A stretch of 64,000 nucleotides of DNA from Bacillota bacterium (GTDB lineage: Bacteria; Bacillota; Clostridia; Christensenellales; Aristaeellaceae): positions 62,001 through 126,000 of the forward strand of contig JAEZIN010000011.1 of assembly GCA_023436585.1 (NCBI GenBank), read 5' to 3'. The notes under the pieces were generated by a model. That model was not told the origin of the DNA and did not search any database. It worked only from the letters and a program-made list of their open reading frames with translations. Each line of letters begins with the position of its first letter. The stretch's first letter is position 1. Below are positions 7,733 to 16,586 of this stretch, piece after piece. The position numbers were made by a program, and so were the translations under genes.

Positions 7733-8185
7733 TCATGCATCCTGCCTGCTGTTTATATACGCTTCCATGATCCCGGCGGCGCTTTCCACCAGGTCGGCGC
7801 AGGGGCGGGACTGATAGTATTGCGGCGTTCTTTCTTCCGGCAGGGGATTGCCCTCTCCGTCCAGGTTCAAAAGCTCCCTGCAAATGAAGGAGCCGTTTTC
7901 TTCCTTGAACTCCTTCACCAGCGACTGGGCGAGCTGGTAATGCTCCATCTTTGTTTGCGTATCCTTGGGGTCTGTATAGCCGTATTTCATGCCGGCAACC
8001 ATGGCCATGCCGCTCACCGCGCCGCACACCTCCCGCAGCCTGCCGATTCCCCCGCCAAATGGGGCAGCCAGCTTTAATGCCGTTTCCATATCCATACCCG
8101 TTTCCTCACAGAACGCGGCAAACACGGCCTGCGCGCAGTTGTATCCCTGTTCAAAAAGCTCCCTGGCCCGTTTTGCGTAGCTCAT
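7733..8185 (-). CDS. C_GCAxxG_C_C family protein
   Basis: A protein of 150 residues with the family pattern: GYNCAQAV, then FGGGIGRLREVCGAVSG, a later ICRELL and a final PCADLV cysteine. The spaced cysteines suggest a redox or metal site, but no function is assigned to the family. The ATG at 8185 with AGGGGT upstream was chosen; further upstream sequence in this frame runs into repeat copy 2. It is a single minus-strand gene converging on arsC. Confidence 0.85.
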   Translation of the reverse strand: MSYAKRARELFEQGYNCAQAVFAAFCEETGMDMETALKLAAPFGGGIGRLREVCGAVSGMAMVAGMKYGYTDPKDTQTKMEHYQLAQSLVKEFKEENGSFICRELLNLDGEGNPLPEERTPQYYQSRPCADLVESAAGIMEAYINSRQDA

Positions 8186-8304
8186 ATCATTACCCCTGTC
8201 CTTCTTGACTATTACACATATCTTTTTCATTGTACCTTGTTTCATGGCTGTGTCAATAGAATTTGCTGCATCCGACAGGACATTCACAAATGAACTTATA
8301 GAAT

Positions 8305-8492
8305 AAAAGAGGTGGTGCCTCCGAAGGTCCAGGGCTCCGTAGCCTCGACCCCGCCAGTGGCGGATAAGGGAGGGGCGGAGGAGGGTGGCGAAAAGGAGCA
8401 ATGCAAGCGAGAGCGAAGCAGGGCGACTATTGAGCCAGATGGAGGACCGGAAAGCCCTGGTCGCCCCCGCAGGGGCGAAATCCCTATGGAAA
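8305..8492 (+). repeat. structured intergenic repeat, copy 2 of 4
   Basis: The same family as 2121-2314. Compensatory changes are visible here: the outer helix is CCAGGGCT with AGCCCTGG instead of CCAAAGGGCT with AGCCCTTTGG, and the 3' hairpin is CGCCCC-CGCA-GGGGCG (8462-8477) instead of CGCGTC-CGCA-GACGCG. It lies between the divergent C_GCAxxG gene and the Fur-family gene. Confidence 0.8.
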
Positions 8493-8542
8493 CGAGACTG
8501 CCTTTCGCATTTGGTTACATATATAAAATCACGGATGCACTG

Positions 8543-8571
8543 TTGACAATCAGTCCACAGGGAAGTAATAT
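8543..8571 (+). promoter_or_regulatory. promoter of the zinc-uptake operon
   Basis: TTGACA at 8543-8548 and TAATAT at 8566-8571 with a 17-nt spacer, about 40 nt before the Fur-family start. GATTTCAAATC at 8584-8594 is a short dyad just downstream and a candidate operator. Confidence 0.6.
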
Positions 8572-8610
8572 GATAATGGTTCCCGATTTCAAATCCGGGA
8601 GTGGAGCATC

Positions 8611-9024
8611 TTGAACCGCGGAAAGAGCTATCAAACAAGGCAGAAGGATTTGATCCTTGCCTGCCTTGCGGATAACGCCCACCGCCATGTAACGGCGGAA
8701 ATGATCCTTGGGTATTTGAAGGAGCAGGGGGAGCCGGTGGGGCAGGCCACGGTATACCGCCATTTGGAGAAGCTCGTATTGGATAACCGGGTCATGAAGT
8801 TTACCGCCATGGAGGGGGCCTCCGCCTGCTATCAGTTCGCGGAGCCGGCGGAAAACGCAAAGAACCATTACCATCTTGTCTGTTCCGGCTGCGGGCGTAT
8901 GATCCATTTGGACTGCGGCGAGCTGGACGGCCTGCAAAAGCACATGCTGGATGAACATCACTTTGTACTGGACAGGTTTAAAACGGTTTTGTACGGGCGC
9001 TGCGAAAGCTGCGCCGTAAAATAA
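8611..9024 (+). CDS. Fur-family repressor, probably Zur
   Basis: A metalloregulator of 137 residues. The winged helix includes GQATVYRHLEKLV. The dimer domain has HYHLVCSGCGRMIHLDCGEL and ends with CESC, giving the two CxxC pairs of the structural zinc site. The start is TTG at 8611 preceded by GGGAGTGGAG. It leads an operon with a znuACB-type importer, so zinc is the likely co-repressor (Zur) rather than iron. Autoregulation is likely from its first position. Confidence 0.85.
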   Translation: MNRGKSYQTRQKDLILACLADNAHRHVTAEMILGYLKEQGEPVGQATVYRHLEKLVLDNRVMKFTAMEGASACYQFAEPAENAKNHYHLVCSGCGRMIHLDCGELDGLQKHMLDEHHFVLDRFKTVLYGRCESCAVK

Positions 9025-9045
9025 AACGGGTAAGGAGGATGCGGC

Positions 9046-9357
9046 ATGAAGAAAAAAGCGCAATTCAAGCGGGCCTTGGCTATGCTGGCGTGCGTTCTCC
9101 TGGCCGTATCCTTCCTGTTTTCCGCCTGGTTCGCCGCCGGGCATATCGGCCATCACTGCACAGGGCATGACTGCCCCGTATGCCTAATGATTCACCGGCT
9201 GACGGATTCCCTGCGCAAGCTTGCCCTTCTTTTCATGATGCTGGCGGCTTCGCTGCTGACCATCCTGGCCGCGGTCCGGGTTGCTTTGCTATACCACGCC
9301 ATTTCAAATAAAAAAGAACATACACCCATCACCCTGAAGGTACAATTGAACAATTGA
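9046..9357 (+). CDS. small membrane protein with HxxHxC..CPVC motif
   Basis: A protein of 103 residues with two predicted membrane helices (about 10-30 and 57-82). Between them is GHIGHHCTGHDCPVC, a cluster of His and Cys that looks like a metal site on the outer face. Similar small proteins occur next to zinc ABC transporters in Firmicutes; their role is not known to me. A ribosome site (AAGGAGG) precedes the ATG. It lies between the Fur-family gene and znuA, so a zinc-related role is inferred. Confidence 0.7.
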   Translation: MKKKAQFKRALAMLACVLLAVSFLFSAWFAAGHIGHHCTGHDCPVCLMIHRLTDSLRKLALLFMMLAASLLTILAAVRVALLYHAISNKKEHTPITLKVQLNN

Positions 9358-9410
9358 GATGCCTCCTTTGATTCCTGCTGTTTTCAAAATGGAATAGGAG
9401 GCTTTTTGGC

Positions 9411-10382
9411 ATGAAAAAAATCATGGCTTTTGTTCTTGCGGTACTGCTTATTGCATCTGTTTTCTCCTTCCTGCCGGCTTTGGCGGAAGATAAAATCAGC
9501 GTTGTATCCACCATTTTCCCCTCCTTTGACTTTGCCCGGGCTGTGGCCGGGGACAAAGCCGATGTTACCATGCTGCTAAAACCCGGCGCGGAAATCCACT
9601 CCTTTGAACCGACGCCCGCTGATATTGTCACCCTTCAAAACGCCGACGTTTTTCTGTATATCGGCGGGGAAAGTGATGTGTGGGTGGAGGAGCTTCTCTC
9701 CTCCATGGATATGTCAGGTAAGCAGGTCATCCGCCTGATGGATGCCGTGACGCTGGTAGAGGAGGAAACGGTGGAAGGGATGCAGGAGGAAGAGGAAGGC
9801 CACGAAGGGGAAGAACCCGCGGAGGCAGATCACGAGCATGAGGAAATCGAGTATGACGAGCACATCTGGACCTCTCCCAAGAACGCCGTATGGATGGTGA
9901 ACGCCATTGCAAACGCGCTGTGCGCGGCAGATGCGGGCAACGAAGAAACATATAGAAACAATGCCGCGGCGTATGTTTCACAGATCGAATCGGTAGATGC
10001 GCAGTTTGATGCTGTGACCCAGGCTGCGGCGCACAAAATCATGGTATTTGGCGACCGCTTCCCCTTTCGCTATTTCGCGGACGAATACGGTCTCCAGTAC
10101 AGGGCGGCCTTCCCCGGCTGCAGCACGGATACGGAAGCCAGCGCCGCCACCATCGCCTACCTGATTGATACGGTGAAAGCAAACAACCTGCCCTACATCT
10201 ACACCATCGAGCTGAGCAACCAGAATATCGCGCGCTCCATCAGCGAGCAGACAGGCGCGCAGATTCTGACGCTCCAATCCTGCCAGGGCATATCCAGGGA
10301 CGATTTTCAGGCGGGGGAGACCTATGTATCCCTGATGCAAAAGAACGTGGAGAGCCTCAGGAAGGGGCTGGTGGCGGAGTGA
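9411..10382 (+). CDS. znuA: zinc ABC transporter substrate-binding protein
   Basis: A secreted metal-binding protein of 323 residues (cluster A-I/ZnuA family). A signal peptide covers about residues 1-25 (ALAEDK follows); no lipobox Cys is evident. GAEIHSFEPTPADI carries the first metal-ligand His. An acidic, His-bearing loop of about 120-145 (EEEEGHEGEEPAEADHEHEE) is typical of zinc binders. Later ligands include the His in DEHIWTSP. Its stop overlaps the ATPase start by 4 bp. Confidence 0.9.
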   Translation: MKKIMAFVLAVLLIASVFSFLPALAEDKISVVSTIFPSFDFARAVAGDKADVTMLLKPGAEIHSFEPTPADIVTLQNADVFLYIGGESDVWVEELLSSMDMSGKQVIRLMDAVTLVEEETVEGMQEEEEGHEGEEPAEADHEHEEIEYDEHIWTSPKNAVWMVNAIANALCAADAGNEETYRNNAAAYVSQIESVDAQFDAVTQAAAHKIMVFGDRFPFRYFADEYGLQYRAAFPGCSTDTEASAATIAYLIDTVKANNLPYIYTIELSNQNIARSISEQTGAQILTLQSCQGISRDDFQAGETYVSLMQKNVESLRKGLVAE

Positions 10383-11086
10383 GTCTGCTTGCTTGTGAGA
10401 ATGTCACCATGCAATACGACGGGCGTGTGGCAGTAAAGGATGTCAGCTTTTCGGTGGAGGCCGGGGACTATCTTTGCATCGTGGGGGAAAACGGCTCCGG
10501 AAAAAGCACGCTGATCAAGGGCATCCTGGGCCTAAAGCGTCCCTCCGGCGGCGGGTTTGCCTTCGATGGCGTCAGGCAGGCCGAAATAGGGTACCTGCCC
10601 CAGCAAAGCGCGGCGCAGATGGATTTTCCGGCCAGCGTCCATGAGGTGGTCCTTTCCGGGTGCCTGAACCGCAGGGGTGTAAAGCCCTTTTACAGCCGCA
10701 GGGAAAAGGAAACAGCGGCGGAAAATATTCATCTGTTGGGGATGGATTCATTTTCCCAAAAGTCCTTCCGCGAGTTGTCCGGCGGGCAGCAGCGGCGCGT
10801 GCTTCTGGCACGCGCCCTGTGCGCCACCCATAAGCTTCTGCTGCTGGATGAGCCAGCCGCAGGCCTGGACCCCGTGGTAACGGGGGAACTGTATGCGCTT
10901 ATCGAACGGTTGAATCATGATTTGGGTATCACGGTGATCATGGTCTCCCATGATATGCGCATGGCCGTCCGCTACGGCAGCAAGATACTGCATATGCAGA
11001 CAAACGCTGCCTTCTTCGGCCCCACGGAGGAATACAAAAAGACGAGCGTCTTCAGCCGCATGATGGGGGAGGATGAAAATGCTTGA
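10379..11086 (+). CDS. znuC: zinc ABC transporter ATP-binding protein
   Basis: An ABC ATPase of 235 residues. Walker A is GENGSGKST, the signature is LSGGQQRR, Walker B is LLLLDEPAAGLD, and the switch His is in MVSHDM. It starts with GTG at 10379, overlapping the znuA stop. It powers zinc import through the ZnuB permease encoded next. Confidence 0.92.
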   Translation: MSLLACENVTMQYDGRVAVKDVSFSVEAGDYLCIVGENGSGKSTLIKGILGLKRPSGGGFAFDGVRQAEIGYLPQQSAAQMDFPASVHEVVLSGCLNRRGVKPFYSRREKETAAENIHLLGMDSFSQKSFRELSGGQQRRVLLARALCATHKLLLLDEPAAGLDPVVTGELYALIERLNHDLGITVIMVSHDMRMAVRYGSKILHMQTNAAFFGPTEEYKKTSVFSRMMGEDENA

Positions 11087-11900
11087 GCTTTTAAGCCAGT
11101 TGTTTTCCTATACATTTATCATCCGCGCGCTGGTGGTGGGTATACTGGTGTCGCTGTGCGCTGCGCTTCTGGGCGTGACGCTGGTGCTGAAGCGGTATTC
11201 CATGATCGGCGACGGGCTGTCCCATGTAAGCTTCGGCGCGCTGGCCATCGCCATGGCGCTGAACCTGGCCCCCCTTCATGTGGCCATCCCGGTGGTGACC
11301 ATGGCGGCCTTTGGACTATTGCGCATCAGCGAGAACAGCAAGATCAAAGGCGACGCGGCCATTGCCCTCATCTCCAGCAGCGCTCTTTCCATCGGCGTCA
11401 TCGTCATATCCCTGACCACCGGCATGAACACCGATGTGTGCAATTACCTGTTCGGCAGCATTCTGGCCATGAGCAAAAGCGATGTGTATTTAAGCATTGC
11501 GGTGTCAATTGTGGTTCTTATGTTGTACCTTCTTCTCTACAACAAGATTTTCGCGGTGACCTTCGACGAAAGCTTTGCCCGGGCCACCGGTGTCAAGGCA
11601 GGCAGGTACAATACGCTGATAGCCGTGCTGACGGCGCTGATCATTGTCATCGGCATGCGGATGATGGGTGCCATGCTCATTTCCAGCCTCATCATCTTTC
11701 CCGCGCTTACCTCCATGCGCGTATGCAAAAGCTTCCGCGGCGTGGTCATCACCTCCGCGATACTGTCCGTTGTCTGCTTTTTTATCGGGATATTCCTTTC
11801 CTTTGTGTATTCCATCCCCGCCGGGGCTGGCGTCGTGGCCGTAAACCTTACGGCATTTTGCCTGTTCACATTGCTTGGCAAGCTGATCAAAAAATCCTAG
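11079..11900 (+). CDS. znuB: zinc ABC transporter permease
   Basis: A membrane protein of the ABC-3 family, 273 residues with about eight helices. Typical segments are GDGLSHVSFGALAIA and the C-terminal VAVNLTAFCLFTLLGK. The ATG at 11079 is preferred because GGGGGAGG lies about 6 nt upstream; the ATG at 11073 directly abuts that site. It overlaps the end of znuC, so it is translationally coupled. Confidence 0.9.
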   Translation: MLELLSQLFSYTFIIRALVVGILVSLCAALLGVTLVLKRYSMIGDGLSHVSFGALAIAMALNLAPLHVAIPVVTMAAFGLLRISENSKIKGDAAIALISSSALSIGVIVISLTTGMNTDVCNYLFGSILAMSKSDVYLSIAVSIVVLMLYLLLYNKIFAVTFDESFARATGVKAGRYNTLIAVLTALIIVIGMRMMGAMLISSLIIFPALTSMRVCKSFRGVVITSAILSVVCFFIGIFLSFVYSIPAGAGVVAVNLTAFCLFTLLGKLIKKS

Positions 11901-11909
11901 GAGCTGTGT

Positions 11910-12389
11910 ATGAAAAAAAGACTGGCGGTCATTATGCTGGTTTGCGTTCTTGTCATAACGGGATGCCAGACACGGGCGGTAGTAGCTGAACCTGTTGCCA
12001 CACAGCAGGTGCAGCCTGCCTCGCCGGAGCTTCCTGTGGTGGAGATCACCGAAAAAATGTTCATCGCCCAATGCAACGACGTATACTTCAATCCCGATGA
12101 TTATCAGGGCAAGGCCATCAAGCTGGAGGGCATCTACAGCAATTACAAAGATGAGCAGAGCGGAAAAACGTATCATTATGTCATGCGCTACGGCCCCGGC
12201 TGCTGCGGCAGTGACGGCTCGGCCGGCTTTGAGTTTATGTATGACGGGGATATACCAAAGCTCAATGATTGGATCGAAGTGATTGGCACGGTAGAAAAGA
12301 TGATGGAGGACGGCGTGGAATACATCGTCCTTCGGGCATCGAAAGTCACTGTGCTGGATGTCCGCGGCCAGGAGTTTGTAAGCAATTGA
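11910..12389 (+). CDS. lipoprotein with OB-like C-terminal domain, zinc-operon associated
   Basis: A lipoprotein of 159 residues. The lipobox ITGC around residue 20 anchors it to the outside of the membrane. The rest (DYQGKAIKLEGIYSNY.., GPGCCGSDGSAGFEF, WIEVIGTVEKM) resembles the soluble domain of the YcgQ/DUF1980 group often found in zinc regulons. The adjacent cysteines may bind metal. It follows znuB by 9 bp and ends the operon. The exact function is unknown. Confidence 0.7.
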   Translation: MKKRLAVIMLVCVLVITGCQTRAVVAEPVATQQVQPASPELPVVEITEKMFIAQCNDVYFNPDDYQGKAIKLEGIYSNYKDEQSGKTYHYVMRYGPGCCGSDGSAGFEFMYDGDIPKLNDWIEVIGTVEKMMEDGVEYIVLRASKVTVLDVRGQEFVSN

Positions 12390-12419
12390 GGCTAAACAGC
12401 CTTACATGTCAAATGGCGA

Positions 12420-13229
12420 TTAATCCTTCGTAGCCGGCGATGGCGGGCCGAACGCCTGCGTGCCTTTTCGCCAGGCAGCGGGGCTTACACCGTACTCCTT
12501 TTTGAATGCTCTGAAAAACAGCGACATATCCGTGAAACCGCAGCCTTCGCTGATCTGCCCGATGGTCAGATTGCTGCGCTCCAGCTGGCGCCTGGCATTG
12601 TACAGGCGCCGCTGTATTAAGTACGCATGGGGTGTTATGCCAATGGCTGCCTTCACGCTGCGCTCGATATACTCGGTGGAGTAGGAGAACAGGCCGGAAA
12701 GCGTCTTGGATGTGATATGGTTTGCGTAGTTTGCGTTGATGTACCGCAGTATTTGGTTCACCGGCGTCTCTGCGGCGGCGCAGGTGTCATGCAGCATGCC
12801 CAGCAAGCCAATGAAACGCTGCTGCGCTTCAAAGGGGTTCATGGGCGACTGGTTGGCAAAGTGGTGAAGCTCCCTTAAGGGAGCCTCAAATGCTTGCGCG
12901 CCGTAGGTGCCCCGCAATGGCAGGGCCAGCCCTGTGAGCATGCTGCCGCTCATTTCCCCTGAAAAATGGATATAGATGTATTCCGCGGCCGGACTGGGCG
13001 TGGAGGCGGACTGGCGCATGTTCTTGCGCTGTATATACCATTCCCCGGCATGGAGGGTGACTGGCATGCCGTCCTCCTCAAAGGTTAGCTGGTTATGTAT
13101 CATAAAGATCAGCACAAAATGCGTCAGGTATCTGGCGCAATGATATTCATTGGCATTGAAATGCTTCAGGGTACATTCGGTCATGTAAGGCATGGGCTGG
13201 CTTTCCAGATAGATCAATTCACTGTTCAT
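12420..13229 (-). CDS. AraC-family transcriptional regulator
   Basis: A protein of 269 residues. The N-terminal cupin-like sensing half includes EDGMPVTLHAGEWYIQ. The C-terminal half has the two AraC helix-turn-helix motifs (LSGLFSYSTEYIERSVKAAIG and IGQISEGCGFTDMSLFFRAFKKEYGVSPAAWR). The ATG at 13229 has a GGGGGTGGAG ribosome site, so the longer frame upstream is not used. It is divergent from the GH127 gene and is its probable regulator, sensing a sugar. Confidence 0.88.
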   Translation of the reverse strand: MNSELIYLESQPMPYMTECTLKHFNANEYHCARYLTHFVLIFMIHNQLTFEEDGMPVTLHAGEWYIQRKNMRQSASTPSPAAEYIYIHFSGEMSGSMLTGLALPLRGTYGAQAFEAPLRELHHFANQSPMNPFEAQQRFIGLLGMLHDTCAAAETPVNQILRYINANYANHITSKTLSGLFSYSTEYIERSVKAAIGITPHAYLIQRRLYNARRQLERSNLTIGQISEGCGFTDMSLFFRAFKKEYGVSPAAWRKGTQAFGPPSPATKD

Positions 13230-13457
13230 CTTCTCCACCCCCTTGCTTACCATACACGTCTTGTGCCCTTTTTGCAATAGGATGGGATTGTTTTGCACTG
13301 TCCATGCCAAGAGGATAAATGATAAAATGTGTTCAATGCATGATGAAACGTTGTCTGTCCGCCTGAATTGAAACCGGAGAGCATGGGGCGGAAAGAAGTA
13401 GTTTTTGCAATGTCCTTTTCCCTGGAAGCCCAAAACAAAAGCGGAGGAATGAAGAGC

Positions 13458-15296
13458 ATGCTCAACCCTTTGGCGTTTACGCCCTTCTCCACCAAGGAAA
13501 TAAAGCCGCAGGGCTGGCTCAAAACACAACTTCGTTTGCAGGCGGATGGCCTTGCCGGGCAGCTGGACAAAATCTGGCCGGACGTCCAAAAAAGCCGCTG
13601 GATCGGCGGCGACCGTGAAGGCTGGGAGCGCGTGCCCTACTGGCTGGACGGCTTTATCCCCCTGGCCTACCTGTTGGAGGATGAAGATATGATTGCCCGC
13701 GCCCGCAGATACATCGATGCCATTTTGTCAGGCCAGAAGGCGGATGGCTGGCTTTGCCCCTGCGAGGATAGTGAGCGGGGCCGGTATGATGTGTGGGCCG
13801 CCTTTCTCATTTGCAAGGTGCTTGTTTTGTATGCGGACTGCTCCGGGGATGAAAGGATACAGCCCGCCGTCTCGCGCTGCTTAAAGCAGCTTTTGTCCCA
13901 TATTCAAAGGAATACGCTCTTCAACTGGGGCGCCTCCCGCTGGTTTGAATGCCTGATCCCCATCTGGTGGCTGTATGAGCGCACCGGCGAGCAATGGCTG
14001 CCGGAGCTGGCGCTGAAGCTGCAGTCCGAGGGCATCGACTGGGAGCGGCTGTTTGCGCTTTGGCAAGACCAAACGCCCCGCAACGAATGGGGATTTTTGA
14101 CCCATGTGGTGAACCTGGCCATGGCGATAAAATCCCGCGCCCTTATGTCCCGCTTGACGGGGGAGGACCCCGAACGCTTTGCCAAAGACATGCTTGCAAA
14201 GCTTAATGAAAGCCATGGGAACGCGCTGGGCTACTTTTCGGGGGATGAGTGCCTGAGCGGTACAAGCCCCCTGCAGGGCACCGAATGCTGCGGCGTGGTG
14301 GAGGCCATGTACTCCTACGGGCATCTGCTGGCCATATCAGGCAGTGCCTGTTGGGCGGATGCGCTGGAAGCGCTGGCCTTCAACGCGCTGCCCGCCACCG
14401 TGCTGCCCGACATGACGGCGCACCAGTACGTGCAGCAGACAAACCAGGTGCAATGCGCGCCGCTTAATAAGGACCACGTCGTTTTCCGCACCAACGGGCC
14501 GGAATCCCATGTGTTCGGGCTGGAACCGAACTTCGGCTGCTGCACCGCCAACTTCGGGCAGGGCTTTCCCAAGTTTGCGCTGTCCGCCTTCATGAAGACG
14601 GAAAAGGGCGTCGCATCCGTGGCCCTGGCCCCGGCCACACTGTTCACAGAGGTCCATGGCGTGAAGGTTTCCATTTCCTTGGATACGCTTTATCCCTTCC
14701 GGGATTCGCTGACGTACACCGTAGAGACAGAATCACCGGTAACGTTTGATTTCACCATCCGCATCCCTTCCACCGTGAGCAAGGCCAGCGTGGATGGGGC
14801 GGAGGTTCCTGCCGGCGCATTCCATGTAATCCACCGGGAATGGACCGGCGTTACCGTCATCCATGTGGAGCTTGCGCCCAGTGTGGAGTGGATCAAGAGA
14901 CCGAATGGCCTGTATTGTCTGAAGCGCGGCGCTCTTCTGTACGCGCTGCCCATCCGGGAACGGCGGGAAATCATCCAATATGAGCGGGACAATGTACCGC
15001 GCGTATTCCCATTCTGCGATTACTACCTGTACCCGGATGAACCCTGGGCCTACGGCTTCGCCGGAGAAAGCGTGAAGGTGGTGGAGGAGGACGGATTCGA
15101 CTTGCCGTTATCATCGGAGCGTCCGCCTGTGTATCTGTTGGCGGATATGGCTCCCGTTGCCTGGGCGTTTGAAAACGGGATGTGCGCGCCTATGCCGTCC
15201 TCCAATGAGCCTGCCGGCCCGGCTGTTCAAAAGAAGCTGTACCCTTACGGCTGCACCAACCTGCGCTTGACGGAAATGCCTAGGGTGAAGAAGTAA
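13458..15296 (+). CDS. glycoside hydrolase family 127-like protein (beta-L-arabinofuranosidase type)
   Basis: A cytoplasmic protein of 612 residues without signal peptide. GTECCGVVEAMYS supplies the Glu and Cys, and FGCCTANFGQG the Cys pair, that in GH127 enzymes bind zinc and include the nucleophile Cys. The N-terminus FTPFSTKEIKPQGWLKTQLRLQADGLAGQL is typical of the DUF1680/GH127 barrel. The ATG at 13458 is about 9 nt after GGAGGA; the upstream in-frame ATGs lack a site. Substrate specificity varies in this family, so L-arabinofuranoside is a family-level guess. It is divergent from the AraC regulator. Confidence 0.82.
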   Translation: MLNPLAFTPFSTKEIKPQGWLKTQLRLQADGLAGQLDKIWPDVQKSRWIGGDREGWERVPYWLDGFIPLAYLLEDEDMIARARRYIDAILSGQKADGWLCPCEDSERGRYDVWAAFLICKVLVLYADCSGDERIQPAVSRCLKQLLSHIQRNTLFNWGASRWFECLIPIWWLYERTGEQWLPELALKLQSEGIDWERLFALWQDQTPRNEWGFLTHVVNLAMAIKSRALMSRLTGEDPERFAKDMLAKLNESHGNALGYFSGDECLSGTSPLQGTECCGVVEAMYSYGHLLAISGSACWADALEALAFNALPATVLPDMTAHQYVQQTNQVQCAPLNKDHVVFRTNGPESHVFGLEPNFGCCTANFGQGFPKFALSAFMKTEKGVASVALAPATLFTEVHGVKVSISLDTLYPFRDSLTYTVETESPVTFDFTIRIPSTVSKASVDGAEVPAGAFHVIHREWTGVTVIHVELAPSVEWIKRPNGLYCLKRGALLYALPIRERREIIQYERDNVPRVFPFCDYYLYPDEPWAYGFAGESVKVVEEDGFDLPLSSERPPVYLLADMAPVAWAFENGMCAPMPSSNEPAGPAVQKKLYPYGCTNLRLTEMPRVKK

Positions 15297-15353
15297 AGGG
15301 ATTTTGGCATGAAAAAGGGGCTGTCATGCTAAACGTATAATTGCATGAGTATC

Positions 15354-15549
15354 CAAGAAGATGGCATCCGAAGGTTTCCAAAGGGCGATCGGAAAGCCCG
15401 ACCCCGCCTGTGGCGGAAATGGGAGGGGTGGAGGAGGCCAGCGAAAAGGAGCAGTGCAAGCGGAAGCGTAGCAATGCGACTATTGAGCAGGCCGGACCGA
15501 TCGGAAAGCCCTTTGGTCGCGTCCGCAGACGCGATATTCTTCTTCTTGA
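15354..15549 (+). repeat. structured intergenic repeat, copy 3 of 4
   Basis: The same family as 2121-2314. Here an outermost helix is visible: CAAGAAGA at the 5' edge pairs with TCTTCTTG at the 3' edge. The 3' hairpin is CGCGTC-CGCA-GACGCG (15518-15533). It lies between the convergent GH127 and nucleotidyltransferase genes. Confidence 0.8.
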
Positions 15550-15609
15550 ATAGCATTTTGCAAGATGTAGTCTTAGCATGACAGCCTCTTTTTCATTTGC
15601 CGCTATGCA

Positions 15610-16437
15610 TCATTCGGTATCAAGATATGACGCTCCCAGCCGCATCATTTCCTCTGTCAAGCTTTTATAAGTAGCATACGACTGCGGAACCGTTTCGCCG
15701 TCACCGCCCAGGTGAAGAACTTCCAGGAGCCTGGCGGCGCAGCTTACAGGCTGTACTGCGAATGTCTGCATGTATTCCAGCGTGCGCTTGCGGCTTGGGA
15801 AAAATGTGCTGTTCATAGCAAACAGCGCCTGCAAAAAGTGGTCCAGTGCGAGATCCAGCGCAAAATGGTAAAACAGCGCATCCCGCCTTGTTACGGCCCG
15901 GAGCAGGTCCTCCGTATCCTGCAATGCCTGCAGGTGGTGCCCCGCCAGCGTTTTGCGGAGCTTTTCGGGATAAGAGTTCAGCTTGCTCTTCAGGCCTGGC
16001 AGGAAGCCGTTTTTGTCATGCAGTACAGTCATGTTTTTCAGCATGGCCAGGCGGCCTACGGGGTAATAGTAGTTGTCCAACTTGTCCGGCTGCTCCCCGC
16101 TTAAAATAGATTCCACATCCTCAAGCGTTTCCTGCATGGTGAAATACATCAGCCATGTTTCCACGCCGTTGATCGTCGCAAAATCGCCGTGTCCCCAGCG
16201 GCCGCCCTGAATCACATCTACCCTCGCTTCTTCCAGAATCCCATTCAACGCATCAAGAACGGCCTGCCGCAGCGCAAGGCCGGGGATTTCATCACAATAA
16301 ATGAACAGATCGATATCGCCCTCGCCCCTTTTGGGCAGCGGTGATTTGCAGCCGCTCAGTCCAACCGACTGAACAGCTGCCAGGCCGGAGACCTCAAGCA
16401 CCAGCTTGTCCAGTATTTCCTCCGTCGTAAATTCCAT
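15610..16437 (-). CDS. nucleotidyltransferase-fold protein (DUF4037-like)
   Basis: A protein of 275 residues. The N-terminal part has the polymerase-beta-like nucleotidyltransferase signature: GLSGCKSPLPKRGEGDIDLFIYCDE, with Asp residues in DIDLF as metal ligands and a later Asp in RVDVI. The C-terminal half is helical, with DALFYHFALDLALDHFLQALFAMN, and resembles DUF4037-type substrate domains. AAGGGGGAAA precedes the ATG at 16437. A role in modifying a small molecule such as an antibiotic is possible but unproven. It stands alone, divergent from the phosphoglucomutase gene. Confidence 0.65.
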   Translation of the reverse strand: MEFTTEEILDKLVLEVSGLAAVQSVGLSGCKSPLPKRGEGDIDLFIYCDEIPGLALRQAVLDALNGILEEARVDVIQGGRWGHGDFATINGVETWLMYFTMQETLEDVESILSGEQPDKLDNYYYPVGRLAMLKNMTVLHDKNGFLPGLKSKLNSYPEKLRKTLAGHHLQALQDTEDLLRAVTRRDALFYHFALDLALDHFLQALFAMNSTFFPSRKRTLEYMQTFAVQPVSCAARLLEVLHLGGDGETVPQSYATYKSLTEEMMRLGASYLDTE

Positions 16438-16586
16438 ATCGTTTCCCCCTTGCTTTTGGCGGCATTTCTCTATTCTCCTTTGTTTCCCATATTCCTTTTC
16501 GGGATTGCAAATACGTTTTGAATATGGTATAAAGACAGCGGTGGGGGAATTAGGTAAAAGCAGGTTTACGGAAGGAAACAATTAGC

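Noticed and set aside
12420..13589. Longer start for the AraC regulator and overlap with the GH127 frame upstream
   Set aside because: The ATG at 13229 has a strong ribosome site, and the upstream extension lies in the divergent promoter region.
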